A stretch of 8,726 nucleotides of DNA from the NCBI GenBank assembly GCA_902782955.1, contig CACZPD010000023.1:1-8726 (forward strand). The letters are read 5' to 3'. Below are positions 1-6,976 of the stretch, one piece after another (positions within the stretch are counted from its first letter, which is position 1; every line of letters begins with the position of its first letter). The DNA comes from an uncultured Erysipelotrichaceae bacterium. Its GTDB lineage: Bacteria; Bacillota_I; Bacilli_A; Erysipelotrichales; Erysipelotrichaceae. The translations under genes were made by a program, and so were the position numbers. The notes under the pieces were generated by a model that was given only the letters and a program-made list of their open reading frames with translations, was not told the DNA's origin and did not search any database.

Positions 1-560
1 ACTTCCTTTAAAAGATCCATGACCTGGATGCTGGTGACCGTATCCAGGGCACCGGTCGGCTCATCCGCCAGCAGGATATCCGGATCATTGACGAGGGCTC
101 TCGCGATCGCGACTCTCTGCATCTGTCCGCCGGAAAGCTGGTTGGGCTTTTTGTTCATATGGTCTTCCAGACCGACTTTGATCAGGGCTTCTTCCGCCCT
201 TTTTTTCCGTTCCGCCCGGGAGATGCCCGAGATGGTCAGGGCCAGTTCCACATTGGATAAAACGGTCTGATGCGGGATCAGGTTATAGCTCTGGAATACA
301 AAACCGATCGTATGATTGCGGTAGGAATCCCAGTCCCTGTCAGAATATTTTTTCGTTGAGATCCCGTTGATCACGAGATCGCCGTCATCGTAACGGTCCA
401 GTCCGCCGATGATATTGAGCAGTGTTGTCTTTCCGGAACCGCTCGGTCCCAGGATGGCAACAAATTCATTATCCCGGAGGTTCAGGGAGATGCCGGCAAG
501 AGCGGTCTGCACAAAATCCCCGGTGACATATGTTTTTCGGATATCTTTGATCTGCAGCAT
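1..560 (-). CDS. ABC transporter ATP-binding protein, MacB/LolD type (C-terminal end outside window)
   Basis: Energises an ABC transporter at the inner face of the membrane by ATP hydrolysis. The visible 186 residues hold every nucleotide-binding element: Walker A GPSGSGKT (residues 38-45), Q-loop Q90, signature LSGGQ (142-146), Walker B ILLADEP (162-168) and D-loop ALD (171-173). The stretch [20 protein letters not shown] before the Walker B is typical of the MacB/LolD/FtsE-like subfamily, which usually works with a FtsX/MacB-type permease for efflux of peptides or antibiotics or for lipoprotein handling. The H-loop and the C-terminal end lie beyond the left edge, where the permease gene probably follows. 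The ATG at 558-560 is chosen because a strong AAAGGAGG lies at 573-580, 12 nt upstream. The gene diverges from the M42 peptidase gene. The family call is firm; the substrate cannot be read. Confidence 0.93.
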   Translation of the reverse strand, partial: MLQIKDIRKTYVTGDFVQTALAGISLNLRDNEFVAILGPSGSGKTTLLNIIGGLDRYDDGDLVINGISTKKYSDRDWDSYRNHTIGFVFQSYNLIPHQTVLSNVELALTISGISRAERKKRAEEALIKVGLEDHMNKKPNQLSGGQMQRVAIARALVNDPDILLADEPTGALDTVTSIQVMDLLKE

Positions 561-595
561 TTTCTCTTCCGGCCTCCTTTCTGGAATTACATTAT

Positions 596-624
596 ATTAT
601 AGCGTGCGGGTATTCATATATAAA
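596..624 (-). promoter_or_regulatory. Candidate sigma-A-type promoter of the MacB-type ATPase gene
   Basis: On the minus strand a perfect -10 TATAAT (596-601) lies 17 bp from a -35-like TTTATA (619-624, 4 of 6 consensus positions). Transcription would start near 589, just upstream of the AAAGGAGG at 573-580. A second TATAAT overlaps at 591-596. The assignment rests on consensus and spacing only. Confidence 0.45.
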
Positions 625-634
625 AGAATATGCC

Positions 635-670
635 CTTCAGTGAAATCATGGTACTATACTTTTACTGAAG
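635..670. repeat. Inverted repeat in the M42 peptidase leader
   Basis: CTTCAGTGAAA (635-645) pairs with TTTTACTGAAG (660-670). That is 11 bp including one G-T pair, around a 14-nt loop. The 3' arm contains GAAG, the start of the ribosome binding site GAAGGTG (667-673) of the M42 gene. A -10-like TATACT (655-660) sits in the loop and 3' arm. It could be a protein operator or an RNA hairpin that masks the ribosome binding site; sequence alone does not decide between them. Confidence 0.5.
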
Positions 671-679
671 GTGAAAACA

Positions 680-1735
680 ATGAATACAATCGAACAAATC
701 AAAGTATTATCAGACATGTTCGGCCCGTCCGGATTTGAAGACAGGGTCGCTGCGTTTGTGACGGAACAGCTGAAAGACTACGCGCCGGAAACAGATGCCA
801 TGCGTAATGTACGCGTTGAAAAGGAAAAGAATTCCGAAAAACCGCGCGTCATGCTGGATGCCCACATGGACGAAGTCGGCGCTATCGTGCAGGCAGTCAT
901 GCCCAGCGGTGCGATGCGCTTCCTGCCGGTCGGCGGATGGTCCATGTCTTCCTTCCCGAGCAGTTCCTTTTCCATCTGCACGAAAAACGGGGACCTGGTC
1001 AAAGCTGTCGTCGCCGCAAAACCGCCGCATTTCATGAATGAATCCGAGCGGAACAGACTGCCGGCAATTTCGGATATGATCCTTGACTGCGGGACAACTT
1101 CCAAAGAAGAGACCGAAGCGCTCGGCATCGGGATCGGATCCCCGGCTGTACCGGATGTCGCATGTCAATATGATGAAGCCAGAGGCCTGTTCTACGGAAA
1201 GGCATTCGATGACCGCATCGGTGTCGCAGCCATGATCGAGATCCTGCAGGAACTAAAAGATGAAGACCTCCCATGCAATATTCTCGGAAGCTTCTCCACC
1301 CAGGAGGAAGTCGGCGAGCGCGGCGTGCGGATCAACAGCCGGAATCTGAGACCGGATGCCGCGATCTGCTTCGAAGGCTGTCCCGCGGACGATACCTTCC
1401 AGCAGGGATGCATGATCCAGACAGCCCTCAAAAAAGGACCGATGCTGAGGCATATCGACCGGTCCATGATCACGAACTGGCGCTTCCAGAAATTCGCCCT
1501 GGAAACAGCGCATGCGAACAATATTCCCGTGCAGGAAGCTGTCCGTTCCGGCGGCGGGACAAACGGCGCTTCCATCAACATGCAGGAAGGCGTTCCGGCA
1601 ATCGTCATTGGCGTTCCGGTCCGCTATATCCACAGCCATCACTGCTGGTGTTCCCTGGAAGACTATCAGAATGCTGTGAAACTCGGCCTTGCGCTCTGCC
1701 GCAGTCTCACACCGGAGATCATCGCCGGTCTGTAA
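680..1735 (+). CDS. M42-family metallo-aminopeptidase (glutamyl aminopeptidase/deblocking type)
   Basis: Cytosolic dinuclear-metal aminopeptidase that trims N-terminal residues from peptides; the family forms tetrahedral dodecamers. In this 351-residue protein the metal and catalytic motifs appear in family order: AHMDEVG with H62 and D64; GKAFDDR with D177/D178; TQEEVG with E209/E210; FEGCPADD with E232, a Glu-type second-metal ligand as in PepA-like members; and RYIHSHH with H318. SGGGTNGA (290-297) corresponds to the family's GGTDA region, with Asn where Asp is usual. Length is normal. The ATG at 680 is preferred over the in-frame GTG at 671 because GAAGGTG (667-673) is then a correctly spaced ribosome binding site. 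The gene stands alone, divergent from the ABC ATPase gene and ending at a terminator. Substrate preference (Glu/Asp or broad) is not determined; the cellulase labels sometimes given to M42 proteins do not apply. Confidence 0.92.
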   Translation: MNTIEQIKVLSDMFGPSGFEDRVAAFVTEQLKDYAPETDAMRNVRVEKEKNSEKPRVMLDAHMDEVGAIVQAVMPSGAMRFLPVGGWSMSSFPSSSFSICTKNGDLVKAVVAAKPPHFMNESERNRLPAISDMILDCGTTSKEETEALGIGIGSPAVPDVACQYDEARGLFYGKAFDDRIGVAAMIEILQELKDEDLPCNILGSFSTQEEVGERGVRINSRNLRPDAAICFEGCPADDTFQQGCMIQTALKKGPMLRHIDRSMITNWRFQKFALETAHANNIPVQEAVRSGGGTNGASINMQEGVPAIVIGVPVRYIHSHHCWCSLEDYQNAVKLGLALCRSLTPEIIAGL

Positions 1736-1748
1736 TATTACTGAAGAC

Positions 1749-1794
1749 AAAAAAGGATGTGTATCGTCACAGGATACACATCCTTTCTTTTTTT
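1749..1794. terminator. Bidirectional intrinsic terminator between convergent genes
   Basis: A perfect 14-bp stem (AAAGGATGTGTATC at 1752-1765 with GATACACATCCTTT at 1773-1786) encloses a 7-nt loop. It is followed on the plus strand by seven T (1788-1794) and preceded by six A (1749-1754), which become the T-run of the minus-strand transcript. It therefore can end both the M42 gene and the convergent GntR/ABC operon. Confidence 0.9.
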
Positions 1795-1804
1795 CGTAAG
1801 ATCT

Positions 1805-2416
1805 TTATGACATTTCCTTGTTTTCATAGATCTTTATGCTGAGCAGCCATGACAGCACGAACAGCACGGCGATCGCGATGCCGCCTGCCCAGATGGGAAG
1901 CGTACCGATCGTTTCCCAGATCTTCATTGAGGATCCCGCGCCGAATACCAGCACACAGGTAATGATCAGGAACATACTGACATATCTCCCCTTTTCCGGA
2001 CCGAACTTATACATGACAGGCAGCGTGAATGCCGGTATCAGCAGGCCGATGCAGAAGAAGGCAAGCAGCGAAAGGATGAAATCAATGATGGAAAATGCCT
2101 GTCCCGGCCTGATATTCGTACAGACCGCTGCCAGAACCGCGCCGATCAGGACGAGAATAAGGGAAAATACATATTTCCCGTCGATCATGGTTTTTCTTCT
2201 GATCGGAAGTGATCCGGCAAAGAGATTCCATTTTTCCCTCTCCTCCAGATTGACTACGGAAGAAGATAATGAGCCCGGCAGGATCACCATATATGGAGTG
2301 ATAAACTGCGCGTCTTTCATAAATACAGCCGTCGCTCCGAAAAATAGAAGGATGATGAGTATCGTGCGGAAACTCGTCATGGTTTCATAAAAGTCTTTTC
2401 GTATCAGTGCTTTCAT
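1805..2416 (-). CDS. ABC-2 type transporter permease subunit
   Basis: Integral membrane partner of the ATPase encoded immediately upstream. The 203 residues show about six hydrophobic segments (roughly 16-33, 38-55, 82-100, 109-133, 145-162, 173-195). Between the second and third is a polar cytosolic loop, EEREKWNLFAGSLPIRRKT (58-76), leading into DGKY. The pattern of acidic residues, W, then LPI-R-K and KY is characteristic of small ABC-2 permeases (ABC2_membrane_5-like) of YtrA-controlled operons and probably contacts the ATPase. Two copies are expected per transporter. The start codon overlaps the ATPase stop as ATGA, with AAGGAGG upstream inside the ATPase gene, so translation is coupled. 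The gene is the last of its operon and ends 11 nt before the shared terminator. Direction and substrate are unknown; relatives are linked to cell-envelope antibiotic stress. Confidence 0.82.
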   Translation of the reverse strand: MKALIRKDFYETMTSFRTILIILLFFGATAVFMKDAQFITPYMVILPGSLSSSVVNLEEREKWNLFAGSLPIRRKTMIDGKYVFSLILVLIGAVLAAVCTNIRPGQAFSIIDFILSLLAFFCIGLLIPAFTLPVMYKFGPEKGRYVSMFLIITCVLVFGAGSSMKIWETIGTLPIWAGGIAIAVLFVLSWLLSIKIYENKEMS

Positions 2417-3258
2417 ATACCTGCCTCCTTGGACATAATTACAAACAGGTCTTCAATGCCGATCGGGGATGCCTGGACAGACGCCGGCAATCCTTCTTTC
2501 TTCACGACCGCTTCATCGCCGTATGGTGTTTTCTTCCGGTGAATGATCAGGGCCGGATCGATCTGCGAAAGGATATCTTCTTCTGCGTGTACGATGCCGT
2601 ACTGTTCATTCAGAATATCTTTTTCCTCAAACAGCATCAATTTTCCCTTATGCAGGAATGCGATGTAATCACAAAGTTTTTCCAGATCGGAAACGATGTG
2701 GGATGAGATCAGGACGGAATGCTTTTCATCCCTGGTAAATTCCATCAGGATGTCATTCACTTTGTCCCGCATGATCGGATCCAGCCCGTTGGTGGCTTCA
2801 TCCAGGATGAGCAGTTTCGCGTCATGTGAGAAAGCGATCGCTAGCCCGAGTTTCATCTTCGTTCCGTTGGACATATCGTAGAATTTTTTGTCTTCCGGGA
2901 TATCAAACATTTTCAGGTAGGTCTGAAACTGTTCCTCATTCCAGTTCCTGAACGCGTCCTTCATGATCTTTCCGATCTGTCCGCTTTTCAGCATGACCGG
3001 TAGACCGACTGTATCCAGTACCACACCGATATCATTTTTCAGATCTGTGATCTTTTCTTTGTCTTCTTCTCCGAAGATCCGGATCGTCCCTTCATCCTTT
3101 TTCAGAAGATCCAGGATCAGCTTGATCGTCGTGCTTTTTCCCGCGCCGTTTTCCCCGATCAGGCCGACGATACTGCCTTCCGGCACAGCCAGGTCCAGAT
3201 GATCCAGATAAAACCCGGGATATGTCTTGCATAACTGTTCTATTTCCAATACGTTCAT
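2413..3258 (-). CDS. ABC transporter ATP-binding protein, YtrB/BcrA-like
   Basis: ATP-hydrolysing subunit of the operon's ABC-2 transporter. In 281 residues: Walker A GENGAGKST (35-43), Walker B LLILDEAT (149-156), D-loop GLD (158-160) and switch His in SSHIVSD (H187). The C-signature region reads DMSNGTKMKLGLA (128-140), so the LSGGQ core is degenerate (MSNGT). Related YtrB/BcrA-like ATPases have a comparable S-x-G-M/T-K-M-K form, so this need not mean loss of function. Residues from about 215 form the family's C-terminal extension. The ATG at 3256-3258 overlaps the GntR stop (ATGA) with GGAGG a few bases upstream; the frame stays open further upstream, but that stretch is antisense-quality sequence inside the GntR gene. 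The ATPase assignment is firm; the substrate is not known. Confidence 0.92.
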   Translation of the reverse strand: MNVLEIEQLCKTYPGFYLDHLDLAVPEGSIVGLIGENGAGKSTTIKLILDLLKKDEGTIRIFGEEDKEKITDLKNDIGVVLDTVGLPVMLKSGQIGKIMKDAFRNWNEEQFQTYLKMFDIPEDKKFYDMSNGTKMKLGLAIAFSHDAKLLILDEATNGLDPIMRDKVNDILMEFTRDEKHSVLISSHIVSDLEKLCDYIAFLHKGKLMLFEEKDILNEQYGIVHAEEDILSQIDPALIIHRKKTPYGDEAVVKKEGLPASVQASPIGIEDLFVIMSKEAGI

Positions 3259-3632
3259 ACTGTTTCCTCCCACATGACATGCACCATCACACACACATCT
3301 TCTTCGCCCAGTCCGCACATATCCGCAAGTGTCCGGATCTCTGCGATATGTGCTTCGATCTGCCGCAGGTAGTGTTCCCTGATCACTTCCGGGTTCTTTC
3401 CTGCCGCAAAACATCCTTTTCCCTGAACGGTATAGATATACCCTTCCTTTTCAAGTTCTTCATAAGCTCGTTTTGTCGTAATAACACTGATCTTCAGATC
3501 TTTTGCCAGATTCCGGATCGACGGCAGAGGATCATCCTCCTTCAGGGACCCTTTGATGATCTGTTCCTTGATCTGTGCGCAGATCTGGTCATAGATCGGT
3601 ATTCCGCTTTTGTTGTCAATAAACAGGCGCAT
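3255..3632 (-). CDS. GntR-family transcriptional regulator, YtrA subfamily
   Basis: DNA-binding regulator of 125 residues, the short length typical of YtrA-type GntR proteins. A winged helix-turn-helix fills residues about 11-75: IPIYDQICAQIKEQIIKGSL, then DDPLPSIRNLAKDL (33-46), SVITTKRAYEELEKEGYI (49-66) and the wing TVQGKGCFA (68-76). Residues 77-125 form a short helical tail suited to dimerisation, with no room for a large effector-binding domain. It is the first gene of an ATGA-coupled operon with the ABC ATPase and permease. YtrA relatives repress their own operon and are released under cell-wall antibiotic stress; a perfect inverted repeat over this operon's -10 fits that. The ATG at 3630-3632 is chosen for the GAGGA ribosome binding site just upstream; an upstream in-frame ATG would start inside the operator and promoter. 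Confidence 0.92.
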   Translation of the reverse strand: MRLFIDNKSGIPIYDQICAQIKEQIIKGSLKEDDPLPSIRNLAKDLKISVITTKRAYEELEKEGYIYTVQGKGCFAAGKNPEVIREHYLRQIEAHIAEIRTLADMCGLGEEDVCVMVHVMWEETV

Positions 3633-3647
3633 GCTTTTCCTCACTAA

Positions 3648-3670
3648 CTGTGTATACTCAATATACACAG
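3648..3670. promoter_or_regulatory. Probable operator of the GntR/ABC operon
   Basis: A perfect 9-bp inverted repeat, CTGTGTATA, 5-bp spacer, TATACACAG, covers the -10 hexamer and the expected transcription start of the GntR operon. GTGTA/TACAC half-sites resemble those described for YtrA-type regulators. Binding here would block RNA polymerase. The regulator assignment is inferred from adjacency and symmetry. Confidence 0.75.
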
Positions 3671-3688
3671 TATAAACACACCTGTCAA
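3660..3688 (-). promoter_or_regulatory. Promoter of the GntR/ABC operon
   Basis: A consensus -35 TTGACA (complement of 3683-3688), an exact 17-bp spacer and -10 TATATT (complement of 3660-3665) point toward the GntR gene. Predicted start is near 3653, giving a leader of about 20 nt with GAGGA as ribosome binding site. The -10 lies inside the inverted repeat 3648-3670. Confidence 0.85.
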
Positions 3689-3715
3689 TACATGATCATT
3701 CTATTTTTATCGATC

Positions 3716-3746
3716 AAAAAAAGGATACTGCCCTGCGGCTGTATCC
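3716..3746 (-). terminator. Intrinsic terminator after the pyrophosphatase gene
   Basis: On the minus strand GGATACAGCC and GGCAGTATCC form a 10-bp stem with one A-A mismatch and a 4-nt loop, followed by seven T (complement of 3716-3722). It lies 27 nt after the pyrophosphatase stop and insulates it from the GntR operon promoter. Confidence 0.85.
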
Positions 3747-3773
3747 CTGTATCAGATATATGACTGTATTTTT

Positions 3774-5405
3774 TCAGTTTCCCTGCAGGATCTCTGTGAT
3801 CTTCGGCAGGATCTGTTTTTTTCTTGAGAAGACGCCTTTGATCAAAGTATGTTCTTCTGAATTGCCGTAGAAGGATTCCAGACACATCTGCGCCTTTTCG
3901 CCTGCCGCATAGAATACAGTCCCGTCTTCCAGTACGGATGTAAACGCGACGACCAGGAGGTCCAGATCCTTGCTTTTGACCAGCTTATTCATTTCCGTCA
4001 TGATCTCGCCTTCCCGGTTTTTGATATGGTCTGTCAGGGAAATGATGACCTGTGAGATCATGCACCGGGTATCCTCGATCTCATAGAATTTGATATCCTG
4101 CACGATCATTTCGCGGATCGTCTGGTTTTCCCCGGATGCGGATGCGGTAAACATCTCGTTCGCGAATGTATCGATATCCAGATCAGCCAGTGCAGCCAGT
4201 ATGTTGGCGCATTCCCTGTCCTTTTTGGTTGTCGTGGGAGACTGGAATACCAGTGTATCCGAGAGGATCGCACCAAGCAGGAGTCCGGCCATTTCCTTTG
4301 TGAGCAGGATCTGGTTTTCCCGGAACATCGTCGCAATGATCGTCGCGGATGATCCGATGATCTCACTTCTGAAAGAAACCGGCTGGGTCGTCGCAAAGTC
4401 ACTGATCCGGTGATGATCGATCACCTCCAGAATCTGTCCGCTCTCCACATGCCGTACAGACTGGGAAAATTCGTTATGGTCCACAAGGATCAGCTTTCTC
4501 GGCTTGTGGTTCAGGATATGGTATCTGGATACATAACCGACCAGGTGATTCTCATCATCCAGGACAGGATAGCTGCGGAATCTGCTCTTCATCATTTTCA
4601 GACGGGCATCTTCCGCGTATTCCGTATTCCGGAATACGATCGGTTTCTTTGTCATGATCAGATGCACCGGCGGTGAAAGGAACAGATAACGGCTGGTATT
4701 CATCGTTCCGTGCCCGGATACGATCACAGGACAGTGATATTCCTTCGCTGTATCGATGACTGACTGCGGGATCTCTTTCGGCCATACGATGATCAGCATG
4801 CCTGCCCCCTTCCGGATCAGGTCTTCAAACGCTTCCGGATCATGTCCGCAGATCACGATCCTGTCATGGACATCATAATGTTCCGTTTTGGAGGCATTGA
4901 GAGCGATGATGGATACCTTACCGTTGATATGTGTCTGATCATCCGTATACAATACGATGCCGTCGATCGATTTGGCCATGTCTTCCACCGGCGTCTGCCG
5001 CAGAAGTTCAATTTCCGCCGCGGTGTCACTGAGACCGATATTGGCCAGGTCGCTTTTGGAAACATAGCCGGCAAGCTTCATATCGTCATCCAGCACCGCG
5101 AATGAATTGCGGTCCAGTTCGTGCATTTTGCGGATCGTTTCCAGTACCGTTGTTTCTTTTGTAATATACTCAGGACTGTCCATGGTGATCTCTGACAGTG
5201 TCTTTCGTGCATCTTTCAGAAGATACGGTTCCTCAAACCCGAACCGTTTCAGGAGATAAGCTGTTTCGTTGTTTACCGGGCCGAGGCGGCAGGGTATCGC
5301 CTTGATGCCTCTTGCTTTCTTGAAAAACGCGTAAGCAATCGCCGAAGCAATGGAATCCGTATCGGGATGCTGGTGACCGGTGATATAGATCGCATCATTA
5401 TTCAT
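3774..5405 (-). CDS. ppaC: Manganese-dependent inorganic pyrophosphatase with regulatory CBS domains (family II, DHH)
   Basis: Hydrolyses pyrophosphate to two phosphates in the cytosol, pulling biosynthetic reactions forward. The catalytic DHH core is split by a regulatory insert. N-terminal GHQHPDTDS (10-18) gives H11, D15 and D17. A CBS motif follows at about 71-125, a DRTGG-type linker region at about 130-245 and a second CBS motif at about 248-305. The core resumes with VDHNE (308-312), DHH (330-332), GSSATI (351-356) and ILSDT (380-384), and the DHHA2 domain ends with SRKKQ (527-531), the phosphate-binding motif. The length of 543 residues fits DRTGG-containing CBS pyrophosphatases such as the Clostridium perfringens enzyme, which respond to adenine nucleotides. 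The ATG at 5403-5405 aligns with the family N-terminus and has AAAGGA 9 nt upstream. It overlaps the phosphatase gene before it by 8 nt, so the two are co-transcribed and probably coupled. Confidence 0.95.
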   Translation of the reverse strand: MNNDAIYITGHQHPDTDSIASAIAYAFFKKARGIKAIPCRLGPVNNETAYLLKRFGFEEPYLLKDARKTLSEITMDSPEYITKETTVLETIRKMHELDRNSFAVLDDDMKLAGYVSKSDLANIGLSDTAAEIELLRQTPVEDMAKSIDGIVLYTDDQTHINGKVSIIALNASKTEHYDVHDRIVICGHDPEAFEDLIRKGAGMLIIVWPKEIPQSVIDTAKEYHCPVIVSGHGTMNTSRYLFLSPPVHLIMTKKPIVFRNTEYAEDARLKMMKSRFRSYPVLDDENHLVGYVSRYHILNHKPRKLILVDHNEFSQSVRHVESGQILEVIDHHRISDFATTQPVSFRSEIIGSSATIIATMFRENQILLTKEMAGLLLGAILSDTLVFQSPTTTKKDRECANILAALADLDIDTFANEMFTASASGENQTIREMIVQDIKFYEIEDTRCMISQVIISLTDHIKNREGEIMTEMNKLVKSKDLDLLVVAFTSVLEDGTVFYAAGEKAQMCLESFYGNSEEHTLIKGVFSRKKQILPKITEILQGN

Positions 5406-6054
5406 TGCCGTCATTCCTTTCATACATTGCCGCAACTTCTTCTTTTGTCATGCCCGGGATCCCTGTCAGACGGAATACACCGTCCTCACATACAAATGTC
5501 CCGTTGTATCCGTTGGGCATCATCGGAAGACCTTTTTCTTCTTTGGTCTTACGGAATGTTTCCATATCCAGACCGAGTATGATCTTCTGCATCCAGAGCC
5601 ATACAGCCCCGTGCGATACGATCAGCACATGATCCCCGTCCTCACATTCTTCATAGATTTTCTGAAAGGTATTCCGGATCCTTATGCTGAATGTCTCATA
5701 ACTGTCCCCTCCGACATCTTCCCAATGCAGTGCCATTCTTCTGGGACCGATCTCATCCATGCATTTGCTTTGTTCCGCCGCTTCATATATACCGAAATTG
5801 ATCTCTTTCAGACCTTTTGTTTCAAATACCGGCACATCTCTTCCTTCCAGAACAAGTGCGCAGGTATCACGGCATCTCTCACTCGTGGACGTATATGCTT
5901 TGGTAAGCGGAATATCTTTCAGGATATCATGCGCTCTTACCGCATCCTTTATGCCGTTTTCCGTCAGCGGCGAATCACACCATCCCTGCATCTTATCCAG
6001 TACATTAAAGAGGGTTTCACCGTGCCTGACGTAATAGAACTCAACTGTTTTCAT
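5398..6054 (-). CDS. Histidine phosphatase family protein (phosphoglycerate-mutase-like)
   Basis: Cytosolic phosphatase or mutase working through a phosphohistidine. In 218 residues: RHGET (10-14) with nucleophile H11; a SERCRDT segment (58-64) giving R60/R62; LKEINFG (82-88) with acid E84; and SHG (147-149) with second catalytic H148. Residues 12-28 (ETLFNVLDKMQGWCDSPL follows RHG) also match the family's N-x-x-x-x-x-QGW-DSPLT signature. The length is shorter than dPGM GpmA and resembles the CobC/GpmB-like phosphatases, so a small-molecule phosphatase is more likely than glycolytic mutase, but the substrate is not readable. A ribosome binding site AGAGG lies 8 nt before the ATG. Its last 8 nt are also the start of the pyrophosphatase gene, and both use the terminator at 3716-3746. 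Confidence 0.9.
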   Translation of the reverse strand: MKTVEFYYVRHGETLFNVLDKMQGWCDSPLTENGIKDAVRAHDILKDIPLTKAYTSTSERCRDTCALVLEGRDVPVFETKGLKEINFGIYEAAEQSKCMDEIGPRRMALHWEDVGGDSYETFSIRIRNTFQKIYEECEDGDHVLIVSHGAVWLWMQKIILGLDMETFRKTKEEKGLPMMPNGYNGTFVCEDGVFRLTGIPGMTKEEVAAMYERNDGNE

Positions 6055-6099
6055 ATCGTATACCTCTTGCTGTATCTATCTGCATTCTATCATACAGAC

Positions 6100-6124
6100 A
6101 AAAGAAAACGGCTGAACGCCGTTT
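6100..6124 (-). terminator. Probable intrinsic terminator after the HAD phosphatase gene
   Basis: AAACGGC (6106-6112) and GCCGTTT (6118-6124) form a 7-bp stem with a 5-nt loop. In the minus-strand transcript TTTTCTTTT follows. The interrupted T-run and short stem suggest a moderate terminator, so some read-through into the histidine phosphatase/pyrophosphatase pair is possible. Confidence 0.65.
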
Positions 6125-6129
6125 CATTT

Positions 6130-6951
6130 TCAGAAATAATGATCAAAGAGCCAGTGACCGAATCCGTCTTCCCCGGCGGTATATTCGGTGACCGCGTCCG
6201 CGATCTCCTTGTTTTCCTTCATACCGTTGAGCAGACATACACTGTAGCCTGCCATCTCCATCATCTCAAGATCATTTTCCGCATCACCGAATGCCATGAC
6301 ATCTCCCATGGAAATACCATGCTTGTCACAATAAGCTTTGACGCCGTTTCCCTTATTGTTGCGGCGGTCCTGGAATTCCAGCAGATCCACTCTTGTTTTG
6401 AAGGAGAAGAAGATATCATTTTCGATCGTCTTTGCCAGCGGCACGACAACATCATCCATTTCTTCCACCGTTCTTGTCCGGTACATGATCTTTCCGATCG
6501 GTTCTTCCCAAAGTTCGGATACATTCTTTACAATACGGGATTCGTTATTGTTTCTCTTGGCGCTTGCCCGCAGCAGTTCATCATCCCATCTTGCCAGCAT
6601 ATAGCCTTCACGGTATACAAACGGATTGCACTGTGCCGGTTCCATTTTTTCAACAATATAGCGGATCGTTTCCGGTTCCAGCGGATTGAGTTTTGTCACG
6701 GAATCATCTGCGGCATCGTAGATCTCGCCGCCGTTCAGACCGATGATAAAGTCAAATTCAAATCCCAGGTCCCATTCCTTTGCGTGATCCATCAGTTTCT
6801 GCCAGATCGGTCTTCCCGAAGCCAGTCCAAGCAGGACGCCTCTTCTGTGCAGTTCCTGAAATGCCTTGCGGTTTACATCACCGAATTCATCGTTCTTATC
6901 CCGCAGTGTGCGGTCGATATCTGCCACAACGATCTTGTAGTCTTTTCTCAT
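6130..6951 (-). CDS. HAD-superfamily hydrolase, Cof subfamily (type IIB phosphatase)
   Basis: Probable cytosolic phosphatase acting on sugar phosphates or other small phosphoesters. Residues 1-273 carry all four HAD motifs. Motif I is VVADIDRTL with nucleophile D11 and acid D13; motif II is LASGR with S45; the motif III lysine is K200 in the NNKGNGVKAYCDKHGIS segment; motif IV is GDAENDLEM with D223 and D227. The large insert between motifs II and III (about 80-190) is the C2-type cap of Cof proteins. Motif I is unusual in having Arg where the family nearly always has Gly (DxDGT). A ribosome binding site AAGGGA precedes the ATG at 6949-6951. Only 25 nt separate it from the AlkZ-related gene, so the two are probably one transcript ending at 6100-6124. 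Substrate is unknown. Confidence 0.92.
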   Translation of the reverse strand: MRKDYKIVVADIDRTLRDKNDEFGDVNRKAFQELHRRGVLLGLASGRPIWQKLMDHAKEWDLGFEFDFIIGLNGGEIYDAADDSVTKLNPLEPETIRYIVEKMEPAQCNPFVYREGYMLARWDDELLRASAKRNNNESRIVKNVSELWEEPIGKIMYRTRTVEEMDDVVVPLAKTIENDIFFSFKTRVDLLEFQDRRNNKGNGVKAYCDKHGISMGDVMAFGDAENDLEMMEMAGYSVCLLNGMKENKEIADAVTEYTAGEDGFGHWLFDHYF

Positions 6952-6976
6952 ATTTCCCTTTCCCTTATCTCATATC

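Noticed and set aside
671..679. GTG start for the M42 peptidase
   Set aside because: This GTG forms part of the ribosome binding site GAAGGTG for the ATG at 680.
1192..1750. Minus-strand frames opposite the M42 peptidase
   Set aside because: These are antisense shadows of a gene with all its catalytic motifs intact; no domain or ribosome binding site.
3259..3414. 52-residue N-terminal extension of the YtrB-like ATPase
   Set aside because: It overlaps the GntR coding sequence in another frame and lacks a family match; the ATGA-coupled ATG at 3258 with GGAGG upstream fits the family N-terminus.
4090..4413. Plus-strand frame opposite the pyrophosphatase core
   Set aside because: Antisense to the DHH motif region; no independent coding evidence.
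5406..5435. Ten-residue extension of the pyrophosphatase start
   Set aside because: The family begins a few residues before GHxxPDTDS, and the ATG at 5405 has AAAGGA at proper spacing; the upstream ATGs do not.
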